Source of the DNA: Symsagittifera roscoffensis
Taxonomy: Eukaryota; Xenacoelomorpha; Acoela; Convolutidae
DNA: 64,000 nucleotides
Direction: 5' to 3'
NCBI RefSeq assembly: GCF_963678635.1
Contig: NC_087064.1
Span: forward strand, 16,857,802-16,921,801
Positions 44,149 through 58,300 of this stretch are shown one piece after another. The notes under the pieces were generated by a model. The model saw only the letters and a program-made list of their open reading frames with translations. It made no database searches and was not told the origin of the DNA. The position numbers and the translations under genes are program-made. The first letter of the stretch is position 1. Every line of letters begins with the position of its first letter.

Positions 44149-44424
44149 CAGGGGCGGATCTAGGATTTTCTCGAGGGGGGATTTTCAAAAAAAAATTTCG
44201 AAATTTTGTTGACCTTTTTTTAGGTCGACCAAATTGATTTTCCGAGCTCTCCCAGAAAAATTTTAGGGCGCCTTCAGAAAAATTTTAGGGTCCGTCAAAG
44301 TCAGCCAAAAATGGATATCTCAAAATAGTTCAAAGGGGGGACCTTTTGGGTCGGCAGGGGGTCAAACCCCTAAAGGAGAAAGAAACGTCTACCCCCCCCC
44401 CCCCCCCCCCCCAATCCGACCCTG
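44149..44424 (+). mobile_element. hAT-like MITE, 276 bp
   Basis: Left end CAGGGGCGGATCTAGGA; right end with an expanded poly-C run, then AATCCGACCCTG. Target duplications are ATCATTGG (44,141-44,148) and ATCGTTGG (44,425-44,432), 7 of 8 identical. Part of the interior is deleted compared with the 376-bp copy. Confidence 0.8.
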
Positions 44425-44432
44425 ATCGTTGG

Positions 44433-45557
44433 AATTCCTAAAATCGAAATCATGACCTGAAATGTAATCACGCACAAGGTGACTCCACTTCAAGTTAGTG
44501 ACCTGATCTGGGTAAGATTTTAAAAAGAAATTGTAATATATATCTGTAAATTAAGCTAAATAGAGCCAAACAAGGAGAAAGGAGCACTCAGGTTCCAGCT
44601 AAACAAGCATGTCAAATCATCAGAACTATTTTAGCCAAACGAGAGAAACTCATACAATAGCAATCAATCAGTCTGCAACCAGACAAATCGCGCGGGAGAG
44701 ACGCTCAAACGCTACAAAACATGCTATCAGAGTTATCGCTGCATCACTCAAGTTTTGTAACAATTTTGAATCAATTTCAATTCTCATCAAGGACTCATGT
44801 TGTTTCCAGGGAGGCCTTAGGAGGCGGCATTCCTTTGGTGTCCCGAAATCAGTTTGTTTTGGGTCTCCGAGAAAAGGCATGACTGTAGAAATTGAGAAGA
44901 AGAACAGAGTGATTTTCGCGAGTGTCCAAATTTGAAGCGGAGGTCTCGATCAACCGGGGCAGAGAAGTCCTACAAGTTATTATGGATGTTTTAAAATGGA
45001 ATCTTAATTGCCCAATTCTGCAACAAACTAGTTCAATTTTTTAAGTTTCCGAGATCAATATTAGCCATCAAATTCAATTCAAAAATACTATTCTATTTTG
45101 CACTCTTCAACTTACACATTTGACCTCCTGTGAATTAAATTGCATTTTCAAAATGAAAGCTTAATAATACCTGCCTTAAATTGTAGCAGGTGAGATGTAT
45201 CGGAGTAACTCGATCTGAATAGCCTAGTATCCAATGACGTCATGATGAGTGTGGATCAACCGAAGCTCAACCTCCTCTACTCGTATGGCTCTAGTTGATG
45301 GTAAAGTTGATGGTAGATAGATTGTTCTAGAAGTAGTTGGTCCCTAAAACCGTTCAAAAAGAGCTACTATCAATCATATTAATTAAGATGGCAATTAAGA
45401 ACTAGTATATATTCTGACCTCTAAAACTTTGAACTGTACTTATGGTTCATAAAAAGCATTCACGGAAAAAGTAGTCTTATTAATAGTTGCTTCATGACAT
45501 CAATGAAGTTTTTCTAGGATACAGAACGGCAGAATTCAAAGTTCTTCGAACTATTAC
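44433..45557. other. Likely intronic to the giant minus-strand gene; no exon assigned
   Basis: The Ig-like exon at 45,558-45,662 must continue downstream on the minus strand. A good acceptor (TTCTCAATTTCTACAG) ends at about 44,883 but the following frames do not read as Ig, so it is not called. Small ORFs on both strands at 44,609-44,935 are unsupported. Confidence 0.3.
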
Positions 45558-45662
45558 CTTCACTTTCGCCAGAATGAAGGTTCCGCCTGACTGGAGAACA
45601 TTTTCTGTCCGGAGCTCACCTGGACAAATCGCAATAATGGTTAAAACTTCAATTATGTTTGC
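45558..45662 (-). CDS. Next exon of the giant Ig-domain gene
   Basis: 105 nt, exactly 35 codons, phase 0 at both ends: acceptor TGAGAATAG, donor GTGAAG|GTAATA. The peptide ends ELRTENVLQSGGTFILAKVK, the look of the first strands of an I-set Ig domain (a proline-containing lead, then V-x-x-G-x-x-x-x-L). The phase matches the phase-0 donor that ends the giant exon at 46,396. The rest of this Ig fold must lie in a further exon that I could not locate. Confidence 0.6.
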
Positions 45663-46395
45663 CTATTCTCATTAAAACATTACATTGAATTATTCCACAT
45701 AGAAATATATACATATATTAAAAAAAGGATAGCCGGTTGCTGAGCATGTAGCACAGAATGTTCCGACCATATTCATAAAAACTACAAATGAACGTTTTTC
45801 AAATGATTAAGTTCTTCAAATTATTGTCCTTTTCCGTATGTGGTGTGATGATAAAACTTTACACACGCGTAAAAAGTTGGTAAATTAGACATACTAGACA
45901 GCAATTGTCTTAGAAAAAGATTTTAAAAAAATTGAAATTTTTTTTAAACAATATTTTTTTCATTATTTTTTTTTAAATTTATTGCCAGGGAAGTGCCAAA
46001 TTGTTTCCGTTTGAAAACTTTTTTTAGTCTAGATGACCAATTTAACAATTTATTTTAATTAAACGAAAAACCAAAAATTCAAACCAGTTTTTCTCGACAC
46101 TGAGAGTTTTTTCGACACTTTTAATGTCGTTCGAATCACGACTGAAAGTGCTTTAAGAATATATATCACTCAACCCAGTTAGATGATTATTTGTGGTACC
46201 TGATTTTGAGTAAAAAAAAGATAAAATTATAATACACCCGAATACAAATTTCAATGGTCGAAACAAAAAAGGAAACCAAAAATTCAATCTGGCGTCAGTT
46301 TAAGTTCTAACGTAGACCATTTATAAAAATCACAGCTGCAAAATTATTTGGCATGAAGAAAAACACGTGACCGAAACTTCAGAAGTAGTACTCAC
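45663..46395 (-). other. Intron of the giant gene, 733 nt
   Basis: Donor GAAAAA|GTGAGTAC and acceptor AGAATAG on the minus strand. The open frame that continues for 21 codons past the donor to 46,330 is read-through of the intron and not protein. Confidence 0.6.
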
Positions 46396-49300
46396 TTTTT
46401 CGATTTTGAACTTGCGACTTCCCTCCTTGTCTTTTCCCTTCTCCAGCTGGGATATTTTGGCAGTCTGCCAGCATACTCCAGCCGAGTTCTGTATCTTACA
46501 CATGTACATTCCACAGTCTCCCTTGCCAATCTTGCTGATCATGAGAGTCGAGTAGTAGTCCGAGTTCTTGACGTTAAGACGTCCGTCTACCGAGGTCGCT
46601 CTCAGCTCCACGTTTCCCTTCATCCATTGGAACGTACCCATGGGTTGCGCCATGGCCGAAATCGAAAGCACAGCGCTTCCGTTTTCACTCACCACGAAAT
46701 CTTCCATCGTTGAAATGATCTTCGGTGGCACTTCGACTGTGAAAGATGAACTCTTCTCAATTGAAGTCACACTCTCGCCCGAGCTAGAACTGCTCTTGGT
46801 CATCTTAGTATCCATGCTCAAAGTCATTCGAACATGTTTGAACTTGCCATGTGTGTGTTTCTTGGACGATGGTATCTTTCTGACACGGGTCACAACGTCC
46901 TTTGAGATAGCTCCAGCATCTTGAAGATCTCCCAACGTGATCGACTCCGGATCGCTACTATTGCTATCTGCCTTGTAAGTCGTTGTTTGGACTCGTTCTG
47001 GCTTCATTCGTCTCGACTGGACTCTTTGAATAGATTTAATCGGAATCGATTCGTTTAAGTCGCTGCACAAGCTGCTGCTTGAGCTGGAATCAATTAGTTC
47101 CAAGCACTGTTCCGACAACGCAGGAGAAATCAGTTGCTGTTCATTATCGGAAGCATCTACTTTAATTGTCACTCTTTTTCTTTCTGTCAATGGAACCCAG
47201 ACTGTTGCATCCATAAGCACCTTCTTGTAAGGAGACACGCCTCGTTTCGGAGTGTCGAAAGGCGAGTTGTTTCGACTCGAATCGCTTTCGCTGGAGTAAC
47301 GTGTAATCAACATTTCTTCTTCGGTTAGATATCGAATGTGATCTCTGATTGAAGCTCGCTCGCAGGACATCGTGAAAAAGTTACAGGTTCCAGAGTCAAG
47401 TGAGATCTCCTTCGCCTCTTTGTTACTCATAATTTCAGTGAATATTTTAGGAGCTTTCGGAATTTCCGACAACTCACTGGTCTTTTCGTGATAGTCTACC
47501 ATGTTGGCTCTCGGCAACCAGTTAAATGCAAGGTCTCTCTTCTTTCGCATAGTTGATACTTCGTTTGAAAAAGAGTGGAGACCACCCGAGGCTGACGACT
47601 CGTGCTCGCTGAAAGTGTTCATGCTATTGTCGCTTCCGTGTCGGTCGATACTGGGCACATCGTCCAAACTCACAGCCTCGCTTACAGTGGTATGACTAAC
47701 GACTGGTCGTAGCGCATCGCTTGCGCTCTCGGCTGTTCGGTAACTCACACTTGGTGTCGATTCGTTGCATGTCTTGTAGCTCTCGCTGTCACTCATTACA
47801 CTTTCAGAAACGTCTTCATTTGATGCAAGCTTCGCGATTATTTCTTCATCCGAAAGAGTTCGCACGACTTTGATGTTGACTTGGTCGCCAATTTTACTTC
47901 TCTTCGAGTCCCTAAAGGCCGAGTGCCTGGAGTGCTTCTTGTGTTTTCGATTCTTGTGAATGTTGATGATTTCCTGCTCAACTATGATGAAACTCTGAGG
48001 TCTAGGCATCTTAATTCGTCTCTGAATATCACTTTCCTCAACTTGCTCTTCAAAAGTAGTAACTTCCACTTTTTCATCACAAGCCACGACTTCTGAATCT
48101 GAGTAGAATTGTCTAGCTCGGCAAAGGTACTTCTCTAGATCCGAGATACTTTCTGTTTCTGAGTCAACAGGTGTGATCGATTTCCCGATAGCTAGCTTCT
48201 CAACTAACATCACGTGACCTCGGTTGTTGACCGACTCAGCTGTTTTCGCTACACCTTCCGCGGATTCGGTTGTTATTGACAAATCGTTCAGACTCCCGTC
48301 TTGGAATTGAGAAACCGTTTCTTTCGTCAAAGAAGATCCGATTCGCTTCGAGTTCGAATCATCAAAGTCAAAGTGCTCGTTACCACTCATTGCACTTCCA
48401 GCTTCCGACAACTTTTTACCGGACCTTTCTTCGGGAGTTTCAACTGGAAGGGATCCAGACAAGTTGTTTTCCAGCTGCTCCAGTAACAGATGCGCAGGTA
48501 ATAGGGCTTTCTCGTTCTCAGGTGCAAACTTCTCCGAGATGTCATCGTCGCTGATTTCTTCTTCAGTTGAACTATCTGGTTCCTGCGGCATTTCAGGTAC
48601 ACGTTCCAAACAATCATCTTCATCGACCATTTCAACGTCAGAATCCTCGATTTCGGCAAAATCATCATCATCAATTGGTTCCGGTAGTTTCTCCTCAATT
48701 GGATCTTCAACAGTTCCCAAAGGAATGTCTCTATCTATTAAGGACAAATCTGGCCTATCGATTATGTCGAAGTCTTCTTCTAATAGAGATTCGTTAGCTT
48801 CGATATTAGAGCTCTCTTGTTCGGGAGCTGAATAGTCCACAATTTCAAATTGCTCTTCCGCTGCTTTATCTTCAGGAGCATCCTCAAACAACTCATCTGA
48901 TGCTGAACTGCTGCTTGAAATTCCAATGCTAGTAAAGTCATCTTCAGAAACCTTTTCATCGCCAAGGGTCTTCTCAAAAACAGGTTCTTCGCATTTTTCA
49001 TTCTCGACAAAAGGCTCTTCAATATCAGCAAAATCTTCCAAGGATTCTTCAATTATCGGGAGCGCTTCAGTTTCCAGCGCAGGAAGTGGGTCCATTTCTG
49101 GCTGTGCGCTTGCTCCAGCGCTAACCATTTGTTCAATTTCCAAATCTGAAGGCTCCAGCATTTTTGTGACGGACTCTATCAATGATGCAGATCCACTAAC
49201 GAAACTGGAAGCAATTCCTTTGGCAACTTCAACAACTAGCGAAGATTCTTGAATCACCGGCTCCTGGAAAGTGACCACTTCAGGTTCTTCGACATTTTCT

Positions 49301-52300
49301 ACAATCGGTTCTTTGATCTGATCATTCTTTGGTTCCTCGTAACTCATAACTTCTCCAGTTTCAGATATTTTATTTGCTTCGGACTCTGCAATCTGCTCCT
49401 GGCACATGAGGTTTTCCATTGCAGCGCAGAGCTCACTGGGTTCCAACTTAACCTCAGACTGTGCCTCAGGAGTTAAGAAGAGATCCTCAATGGGAGATCC
49501 AGATACAGAAGACATCGATCCACCAACACTGCTTGCAAGCTCAACTTTATCGCAATCAATTGTTTCTTCAGCTGTCTCGTCTCTGGAAACTTCCTTGACA
49601 GGTGATTTTTGTTCGACTCCAAATGGTTCCATTTCACCTATTACTTCCTCCTCAGTTTTGTTTTCAGTGTTTTTCATTAAATCGACAAAAGACTCATCAA
49701 GTTTTGATTCAGATTTTTGATCGTGAGAGTATTCAAAGCTTGTAATTTCTTCAACCGTGCAACTCAGCTCTTGTTTTTGGTTTGCTAAGTCTTCGATATT
49801 CTCAAATGCTATTTCTTCAGACACGGAAGAGGTCTCAGCAACATCAACATCAGCGCTATCAAGTTTAGCAACTGCAATTTCGGATTCTTTAGCAACAACT
49901 TCAGCTGATTCCTGATCAACAATGGTCTCGTTCAAGTCTTCAATTGATTCCCGTGCATCGATATGAGTAAGTTCGGGTTCCTTCGATTCCACTTCTTGTT
50001 TCAAATCTTCAGTTGGTTCTGATTCAGAAATAACCGGAGCTTGCATAGCCAGAGACTCATGAAGACTCTCCGCCGAAGAATCCAATGACATGTCTTTGAA
50101 TTCTTGTTCGACATAGGTTTCGGATACACTTTGCTCTTCCATCATCTGCTCTGAACTTGTTTCATTAACAAATTCAGAAGCACTGATAGGCAAGGTCGTC
50201 ATATCTTTTTCAACGACCGATTCTTCGCCTTCATTATAGCTTTCAGAGAAATTGTTCGACGGTTCAGTGCTTGATAAAATGCAAGAAGCGGTTGCTTCAT
50301 CATTAAAGTCGTATACTCTATCTTCGGTCTTAATGGCAGGGTGCGCCTCTTCAACAGAGTTGATTTCTTCAATTGAAGATGATAAGCGTCCTTCGGAAAC
50401 TTCATCTGCCTTTGCCATTACCAAGGAGAGGTCCGCATAAGTAGTAATTTCAACTGCAGATTCTGATTCATCTACTGAAGTTGCCATTTCAACTTGCTCA
50501 GTTGAGATTTCTTCGGTTTCTGCGATTTCTTCAACCTTGTCAAGAGAATCGGTTTCTTGAGGCATAGAAGCATTCAAGACCGAATCAACTTCAGCGCTTT
50601 CAAGTTCAGCAGCTGCAATTTCGAATTCTTTAGCAACAACTTCAGCTGATTCCTGATCGACAATGGTCTCGTTCAAGTCTTCAATTGATTCCCGTGCATC
50701 GATATGAGTCAGTTCGGGTTCCTTCGATTCCACTTCTTGTTTCAAATCTTCAGTTGGTTCTGATTCAGAAACAACCGGAGCTTGCATAGCCACAGACTCA
50801 TGAAGACTCTCCACCGAAGAATCTAATGAATTGTTTTTTATTTCTTGTCCGACATAGGTTTCGGATACACTTTGTTCTTCCATCATCTGCTCTGAACTTG
50901 CTTCATTAACAAATTCAGAAGCACTGCTAGGCAAGGTTGTCATATCTTTTTCAACGACCGATTCTTCGCCTTCATTAAAGCTTTCTGAGAAATTGCTCGA
51001 CGGTTCAGTGCTTGATAAAATGCAAGAAGCGGTTGCTTCATCAACAAAATCACATACTCTATCTTCTGTCTTAATGGCAGGTTGCGCCTCTTCAACAGAG
51101 TTGATTTCTTCAATTGAAGATGATAAGCGTCCTTCGGAAACTTCATCTGCCTTTGCCATTACCAAGGAGAGGTCCGAATTAGTAGCAATTTCAACTGCAG
51201 ATTCTGATTCATCTACTGAAGTTGCCACTTCAACTTGCTCAGTTGAGATTTCTTCGGTTTCTGCTATTTCTTCAACCTTGTCAAGAGAATCGGTTTCTTG
51301 AGGCATAGAAGCATTCAAGACGGAATCAAATTCAGCGCTTACAAAATCAGCAACTTGGAAATTCAATTCCTCTGCAACAGATTCAACCGCTGCCTGGTCT
51401 ACAATAGTTTCGCTCAGTTCTTCAGCTGGTTCTTGTGCATCTACAAAAGTTAACTCTTCTAATTCCCGGGGCACCGAAGTTATCTCAGCAAAATCAACAT
51501 CGGTGCTCGCAATGTCAGCGACTGGAACTACAGATTCATTCGGAGCTAGTTCAATTGCTGTCTGGTCAACAATTTCTTCGTTGAAATCTTCGCTTAACTC
51601 AAAAGAATCTAAGTGAGTCAATTCGGGTTCTTTCGACTCAAATTCTTGTTTCAACTCTTCAGAAGCTTCAACATCAGTGATTACTGAAGTCTGATCTGCC
51701 GTCGAGTGATAGAGACTCTCAACCGAAGAATCCATTGATGCTTCCTTATCCTGCTCTTCGACGAATGATTCAGTTAATTTGTGTTCTTCCAGTTGCTGGA
51801 CTGGCAACAATTCACTCAAAGATTCGGTCGCAATTATCGACTCGGGTGTCAAATCGCTTTCTAGAATTTCTTCAGGTTCTTTTGCAATTTCAGAGAAATC
51901 ATCAGATGGCATAACGGTCGATAAAACACAAATAGTCGCTGCTTCCTTGCTTAAATCGGCTGCATGATCTTCGGTTTTTAGAGCAGGCACTGTTTCCTCA
52001 ATAGCGCTAATTTCTTCAATTGAAGATGTAAGACAGGGTTCGGATTTTTCTTCTGATTTAGCCAAAGCCATCACAGATTCTCCGTCGCTAGTTTTGTCCA
52101 ATTCATCAACATTAAGTGACTGTGCAACTTCGGATTTGATTTCTGAGATATCTCGAGCTTGCTCAGCATCCTCTTCCATTGCTTGGACAAAATTCTCGGA
52201 GCTTTTTTCATGAACATTCACATTTACTTCAACAACTGAACTGGATTCCTTGACAATTTCTCCATCAAAAGCACAGGTCTCCGCTACTGAAGATTCTAAA

Positions 52301-55300
52301 AGACTGGAGTCTAAATCTTCGGCGAATGACTCAATGCTTTCAATATTCTCTAAAACTGAGCTATTCAGCACAGGAATAGTTTGCTCACTCGCAACGCAAT
52401 TAGTCTCTTGTGTGACAGCTTCCTCAAAAGTGCATTCTTCGTCATTATCGGAAACCGTATCATTTATATCATTGCAGAAATCGAACTCCGGAAGTTCTGC
52501 ACTCGCAGCAACGCTATCTACAATTTGCTCTACCGCTGAGCTCTCAAGAGGTTCTTGTTGAGTAGTGACATCATTTTGATCGACAAATTCAGCAATTGGC
52601 GAATTCAAATTCTCGTAAGGCGAACTGGGTTCAGGTAGATCTTCTACAACTTCAGCGGCACATGACTCGACTATTGGTTCTGCAGCAGTCGCTGTCTGCA
52701 AACTCGTCACGGATGTCGAAGCGGTGATAGTATTTAGAGATTCCCGGCTTGACAATGCCTCTTCTGAAATGGTTTCAAGACTCAGTTGCATCATTTGTCC
52801 AGACATAGGCTGGCATAGACTGTGGATTTGGTTGCATTCAGGCATCTCGGAGTTCAACTCCAGAGGCGCTTCTTGCTCTGTGACCGAGCTACTTGTCGTT
52901 TCACAGTCGTCTAAGTTGTCGTACGATGACGCAGGACTCGCTTCGTTGCTTGCAGCATTAATTTGAATCTGGATTCCAGAAGCAATAGATTCCTCGTATA
53001 AAGGCAAGCATTCGTCTTCCTGAATTTCAGCTTGATCCAGAGTTTCCTGGTCCCTCAATTGCTCAAAAACTTGTTCTTCAGGAGCAGACTCGGGTTCTAA
53101 CTCAATTGAAGCGATGTTGCAAACACTATCAATGATTTGTTGCATAGTTTCTGCTTTAGCTTCCTCGGTTTGTTCGATTTTATCTGTAGTTAATTCTGTT
53201 GCTGTCTCCTGCTTAAGCTCGACCATGACTTTTTCGAGCTCCGCCATGAACACATTAGTACTCGATCTTCTTCTGCTCGCTGATTTAGGCAGCGATTCAA
53301 ACTTATCGTGATTGTGTTCGCTTTCTAGAGTAGCATATGCAACTTCGTTAACATAGAAATTTGCTTCTGATCTCGGGGCTTCCTTAAGCTCGACAAACTC
53401 TTCTCGCGCAATATCGAGTCTTGAAGAGTAACCAAGAGCATCATTGAAAACTTCGACGTCCGTTTTCAGTTCCGAGCAGTAAAGTTCGACCAAATCCGAG
53501 TGCTGCTCCTCATAATTCTCATCATCCGATGGATTTCTTTCAGGAATACTCAGCGACGATTGGTACACTTCCTGGGGTTGCACGTAGACACGTTCTAAGC
53601 TCTTTTTCTGGCTTCGGACGGATCCCATCTTAGGCATATGACATTCAAGAGTCTCGGAAGTCTTGGCGTAAACGATGCAATTCTCCATGGAACTGTCACT
53701 CAGTTCGTCAAAAGCCTTGGTTCTCAAAGAAGATTTAAGAGGTTTGCACCTCTGGTCAAAGCATTGAATGACAATCTTGACATTATTTCTGATTCTTCGC
53801 ACAATTTCATTTCTAGAAATATCAGCTCCGATTGATACTTTTTCGTGTGGGCAAGCACAAGCTTCGTCATTGATTGTAATCTTAGTCGACACTGAGTTGG
53901 AAAGATTTGCCTGGCTGCTGGATCGCACAATGCATTCGTAGTTTCCAGTATCGTTTTCATCAGCGTTCATAATCATTAACGAGCTGTACTGGTGCTGCCA
54001 TTTCAGCTGATCGTTCACTCTAAACTTCTGCAAATCGTTTGGCAACTCATGGCCGTCCTTTTTCCACACTAAATTACTGTTTGGGTCGGCTGCAATTTTA
54101 ACAGCGATGTGAACATTGTTTCCAGTTTTAAGATAGTTTTGTTCTGGCAGCTCAGACAAGAACACTGGGGGTGCCTGAGGGATATTTCTATAATCGTCCA
54201 GCAATGCGGTTATGCTTTGGCTTGTCCAGGTATTCTTAAGAGTCTGGTCAATTTTGTTCAAAATTCGCTCGGCGCTAACAGGAGCCAAGCTTTCCGCACT
54301 TCTTATTGGGAAAATAAGCTCATCGTCGTCGTCTAAATCACTCAGTGAATCTGCTGAAATGACCTTGATCAATGTGTTTAGTTTTGATTTCGCGATATCG
54401 TCGGTAAAATGAACGCCAATTTCGGACACAAATCGCTGCTCAGGGGGACAGTCAAAAACGTCTTCTTTTTGCTCGATTTCAATTTTAGTTTGAATTCTCT
54501 CTTCTCCGAATTCGTTCACGCTTCTCAGCAGATAACTTCCCGTGTCGTTACGCGAGCAGTTCTTGATCAATAGAGAAGCAGTCTTGGTTCCGTTTTTATG
54601 GTCATCGACATTGACATTCAGCCTTGAGCTGTATCTCAGAGGCTTCCCGTTCTTGTACCACAGATATTTGCAGTCATCAGAAGCAGCAACCCTCACGTTG
54701 AGTCGAATGTCGTTGTTCTCTCGAATTTCGACCGTAGATGGGTACTGTGTTAGAACTGCGGGAGGCGCTTCCAAGTTGGGATATTCGTTTAACAGTGAAT
54801 TTAGAGACATATTGCTCAACCAATTACTGGGAATCATTTCGTATGAATCACCAGTAGAGACGCTCCAGCTGCTTCCATCAAGCGATCCCTTGTTGGGTCT
54901 GCGACGTTTCACAAAGCCTTTGCGAGGTGCAACCTTGAACACGGTCGCTGGTTTATGCTCAACCACTGGTTCTGAGCCCTGGTTCAAACTAGGCCATTGG
55001 ATGCTTCCCTTCAAAACTGGTTTCTGTGCTTTCGCAATTGACTGATACTTGGGAGCTCGGACTGTCGCATTGCAGATATTACCCAGATCGTCAATGGCAA
55101 TTTTGCCTCCGGTGTAAGATCTATCAGAAATCTGAATCAGTACGTGAACGTTCTCAGTAGATGAGAAAACAGATCCACTTGAATAAGTCCTGAGAGGTTT
55201 CGGACTTCCCATTATAGGCACTTCGCACCAGTCCACAAATTTGGAATCCGGCGCACTCTCGGAAAACGGTGTACTGCAATTGCTTCGGTTCAACTCTCTC

Positions 55301-58300
55301 TGATTTTCCTTCGATGCTAAAAGAGATTCGGATCCAAAATGTTTCTGCAACACTTGTTGCACCTCTTCGCAAACCAATGGTGAGTTACTCCTAGACGATG
55401 CTAGAGAACTCGTTTCATGTTGAGATACAACTCCAGGCCTCATCGCGTTTGTAGGCGAAGATCTCATTGCAATAGGGTGTAAGACAGTAGGCATCGAGTT
55501 CAAGTTAGTCGTACTCTGAGGAAGAAGCTCGACTGAAGAGTCGGACATTGCCTCGACATCGTTTTGTGATTCAGTTGCTCTCGCATTTTCAAAGGACGAC
55601 CTCTTCACTTCGCTAGAAGATGTCTGCATGAACCGTTCTTGCATACCAACCGACAAAAGATTTTCCCACGATAACATTTGCTGCTTAGGGGTAGCTTCTG
55701 TTTTGATTTCAATGTGTACCTTCTCGACTATATTTTGCGTTTGGTCTTCTTGAACTTGCTGAATAGGGGATTCAACTCTTGAGCTAATACTTTGAACTTC
55801 ATTGATGAGGTCAAAAACTTGGTTGACCGAGTCTTTGCACAAATTGGACGCAAACGAAAAGCAAGAAACGGGTATCTGGTTTGAGTTCAATTCAGTTGAT
55901 AGAATCTGTTTCGGGAACTCAATGAACGTTTCCATGTCATTTTGAGTTAAATTAGTCAAGTCAGACAGTGGAGCGGGTTCCGACACTTGAGAAGCAGCAC
56001 TTTCTGTGATGACAGAGTCCGTGTCATCCGCAAACCCAAATCCTTCTTCATCTTCATCTTCCGTTTGAGAATCAATCATCTCAAACTTAACTGGCTCATA
56101 GTGTCCGTATTCCAAATCATTGTCATTATTTAGCTTCCTTCCTTTAGCTGCCATTTCCACAGCATCTGTTTCCGCAACGTCTGACTCAATTTTAACTGAA
56201 AAGCTGGCAAGGTCAGTTCCATCTCCGTTTTCGGCCTTGACTTCGTATAAACCACAATTCTCCTGGCTTACTGAAAACAAATGCACTTTAATATCGACAC
56301 CTCTGGTCGCGTAGTGAATATCGATATGCACATTTCTCGGTTCGTAGAATCGATGACCGTCCTTTGAGATCTGAATTGAAGTTCGGTTTGGCGGGCAGTC
56401 GACAAATAGTTCAGCAGAGAAATCGTCACCAGCTTTGAGAACCACTTCGCCAATGGGTGGGGAGGTAAAAACGGGCGGGAAATTATCAGGAGCTGTACTG
56501 TTCAATTGCTCATCAACCATTCCATGTTCAGAATTTTCGCTGACGGCTGGACTTTCCGGGCGCGTCTCTTCTGCTCTCGGAGTTCCTAGTTCAGTCAACT
56601 GTTCAAAAATATCGGCCGTGAGCTCTGAGATCTCGTAGCTCGAAGAGTCTTCAAGGTGTCGGACAAGGGAAGCAAGAACCTTCATGGTCGATTGGAGTCC
56701 AGGTCTGGCCATATCCAGGACATCCAAACTAGCCTCGTGCCATTCGATAACATCTTGTACAGACTTACCCTGAAGGATGTTTCGAAGAACAACTGCGCAA
56801 TAGAATCCCATCGCAGATCGTGTGCTCAGGCAACATCCGTGAATCAATTTTGATTTTTTAACTGAGCCGTCAATTGTAGACCACACCTCAGCGTCTTGTG
56901 CATACTGGGATCCGAGAAGCGATACATCTCTTTGGACAGAGTTATAAAGAACATCTCTCAGATGTTGTCGCTTGTCTACATTCTCAATGTTCGTCGTTAT
57001 TGACACTTTTTCGACCATTTTGTCCAGACAATCCAACCATGATCGCGTTTCAGTTGCTGCCGAAGCCTGCACGAAAGGAAGAACATTGGAAGACAGGGCT
57101 CGGAAGTTTTCCAAGGACTGCTTCTGATAATAACTAACTTCATTAATCTTCTTACTTGTTTCCTCTGTGATCCAAGTACGTGCTTTTACAACATCTTCTG
57201 AGAAAACGGAGCATTTCTCCTCGCTAACATCGACTTTCACTAGAGAGAAATTGTTCGGGTGAGATTTCAGATTCTCCGATTGTTCAGTTGCACTTTCGGC
57301 AACAAGCACCAGTGAACTTCTACTCAAAGCTTGAATTTCTTTCGCCACTTCTGAGTAGTATTTGTCTGGTTTGAAGTTGGTACAGTCCAGGAACTGGTAC
57401 TCTGAATCTTCCTCGATTGCTTCCATGTGAGAAAGGGTTTCCATTTTGAAAGAAATGTTAACAACTGGCTTGCATGACGCCAAAATTTGCTCAGAGTTTG
57501 TCGAAAAGAACTCTTTGAACTCAGCTTCAGATACGCTGACAATTGCCTTATCTGACCTTGTGCTTGAAATCAGACAGTCATCTGTTTGGATCGAAATGTT
57601 AACGTTCTCCTGCTGTTCGCATCCTTTAGCCAAAATCTCTAGCGTGTTGATATGCTCATCAACATTGACATCAAATCTGTTCACATTCGAAACACTGGCA
57701 GACGTTAAAGTATTGGGACCACTTTGTTTGATTTCACATTCTTCGGTGAGAACTGAAATGTTTACATTCTCAACATCGCTTCCCTTGCCCAAAATTTCCA
57801 GCATCGAAATCTGTTCATCCACTGCAATCAGCTGAGTTTCGCGTTGTGATACAGAGATCTCGGCATACTTCTTATGTTCCACATTATGCTCTTCGTCAGT
57901 TAGGTCAAACGCAATGCTGACACCATTTTGCGGAACCGCCAGAAGTTCTAAGCTCCCGTCCTCGCTTCTGGGAGTAAGTGCAATGCTCTCTACATTTTGG
58001 ACACTTACGCATGCCAAGTCTCCTTTGTCGGCAACTCGCGTAGATTCCATGTCGACACTGATCATAACCGATTCTCGAGGCACTGCAAGAACGTTGACGG
58101 TATCCTCGAAGTCTTCGAATTTGCTTTCCTCTTCTTGGTAGACAGAAACAGTGGCGAAATCAGAAGAAACAACCTCGCTGCTTCTCTCGCTAGTCGTATC
58201 AATACTTATATGAACTGGTTCAACAGATGGCAACGCATCCATGTTCTGTGTTTTGATCTCGAGATTGACAGATTCGGCTGGTCGGAGTACTTCTTGGCTC

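Noticed and set aside
46330-46395. Last 21 codons of the giant ORF
   Set aside because: They follow a good donor (GTGAGT) and read as intron; the next exon keeps the Ig frame.
49840-52090. Regularly spaced repeats that might suggest a CRISPR-like array
   Set aside because: The units are 741-bp in-frame coding duplications in a eukaryotic exon; there is no short repeat-spacer structure anywhere in the window.
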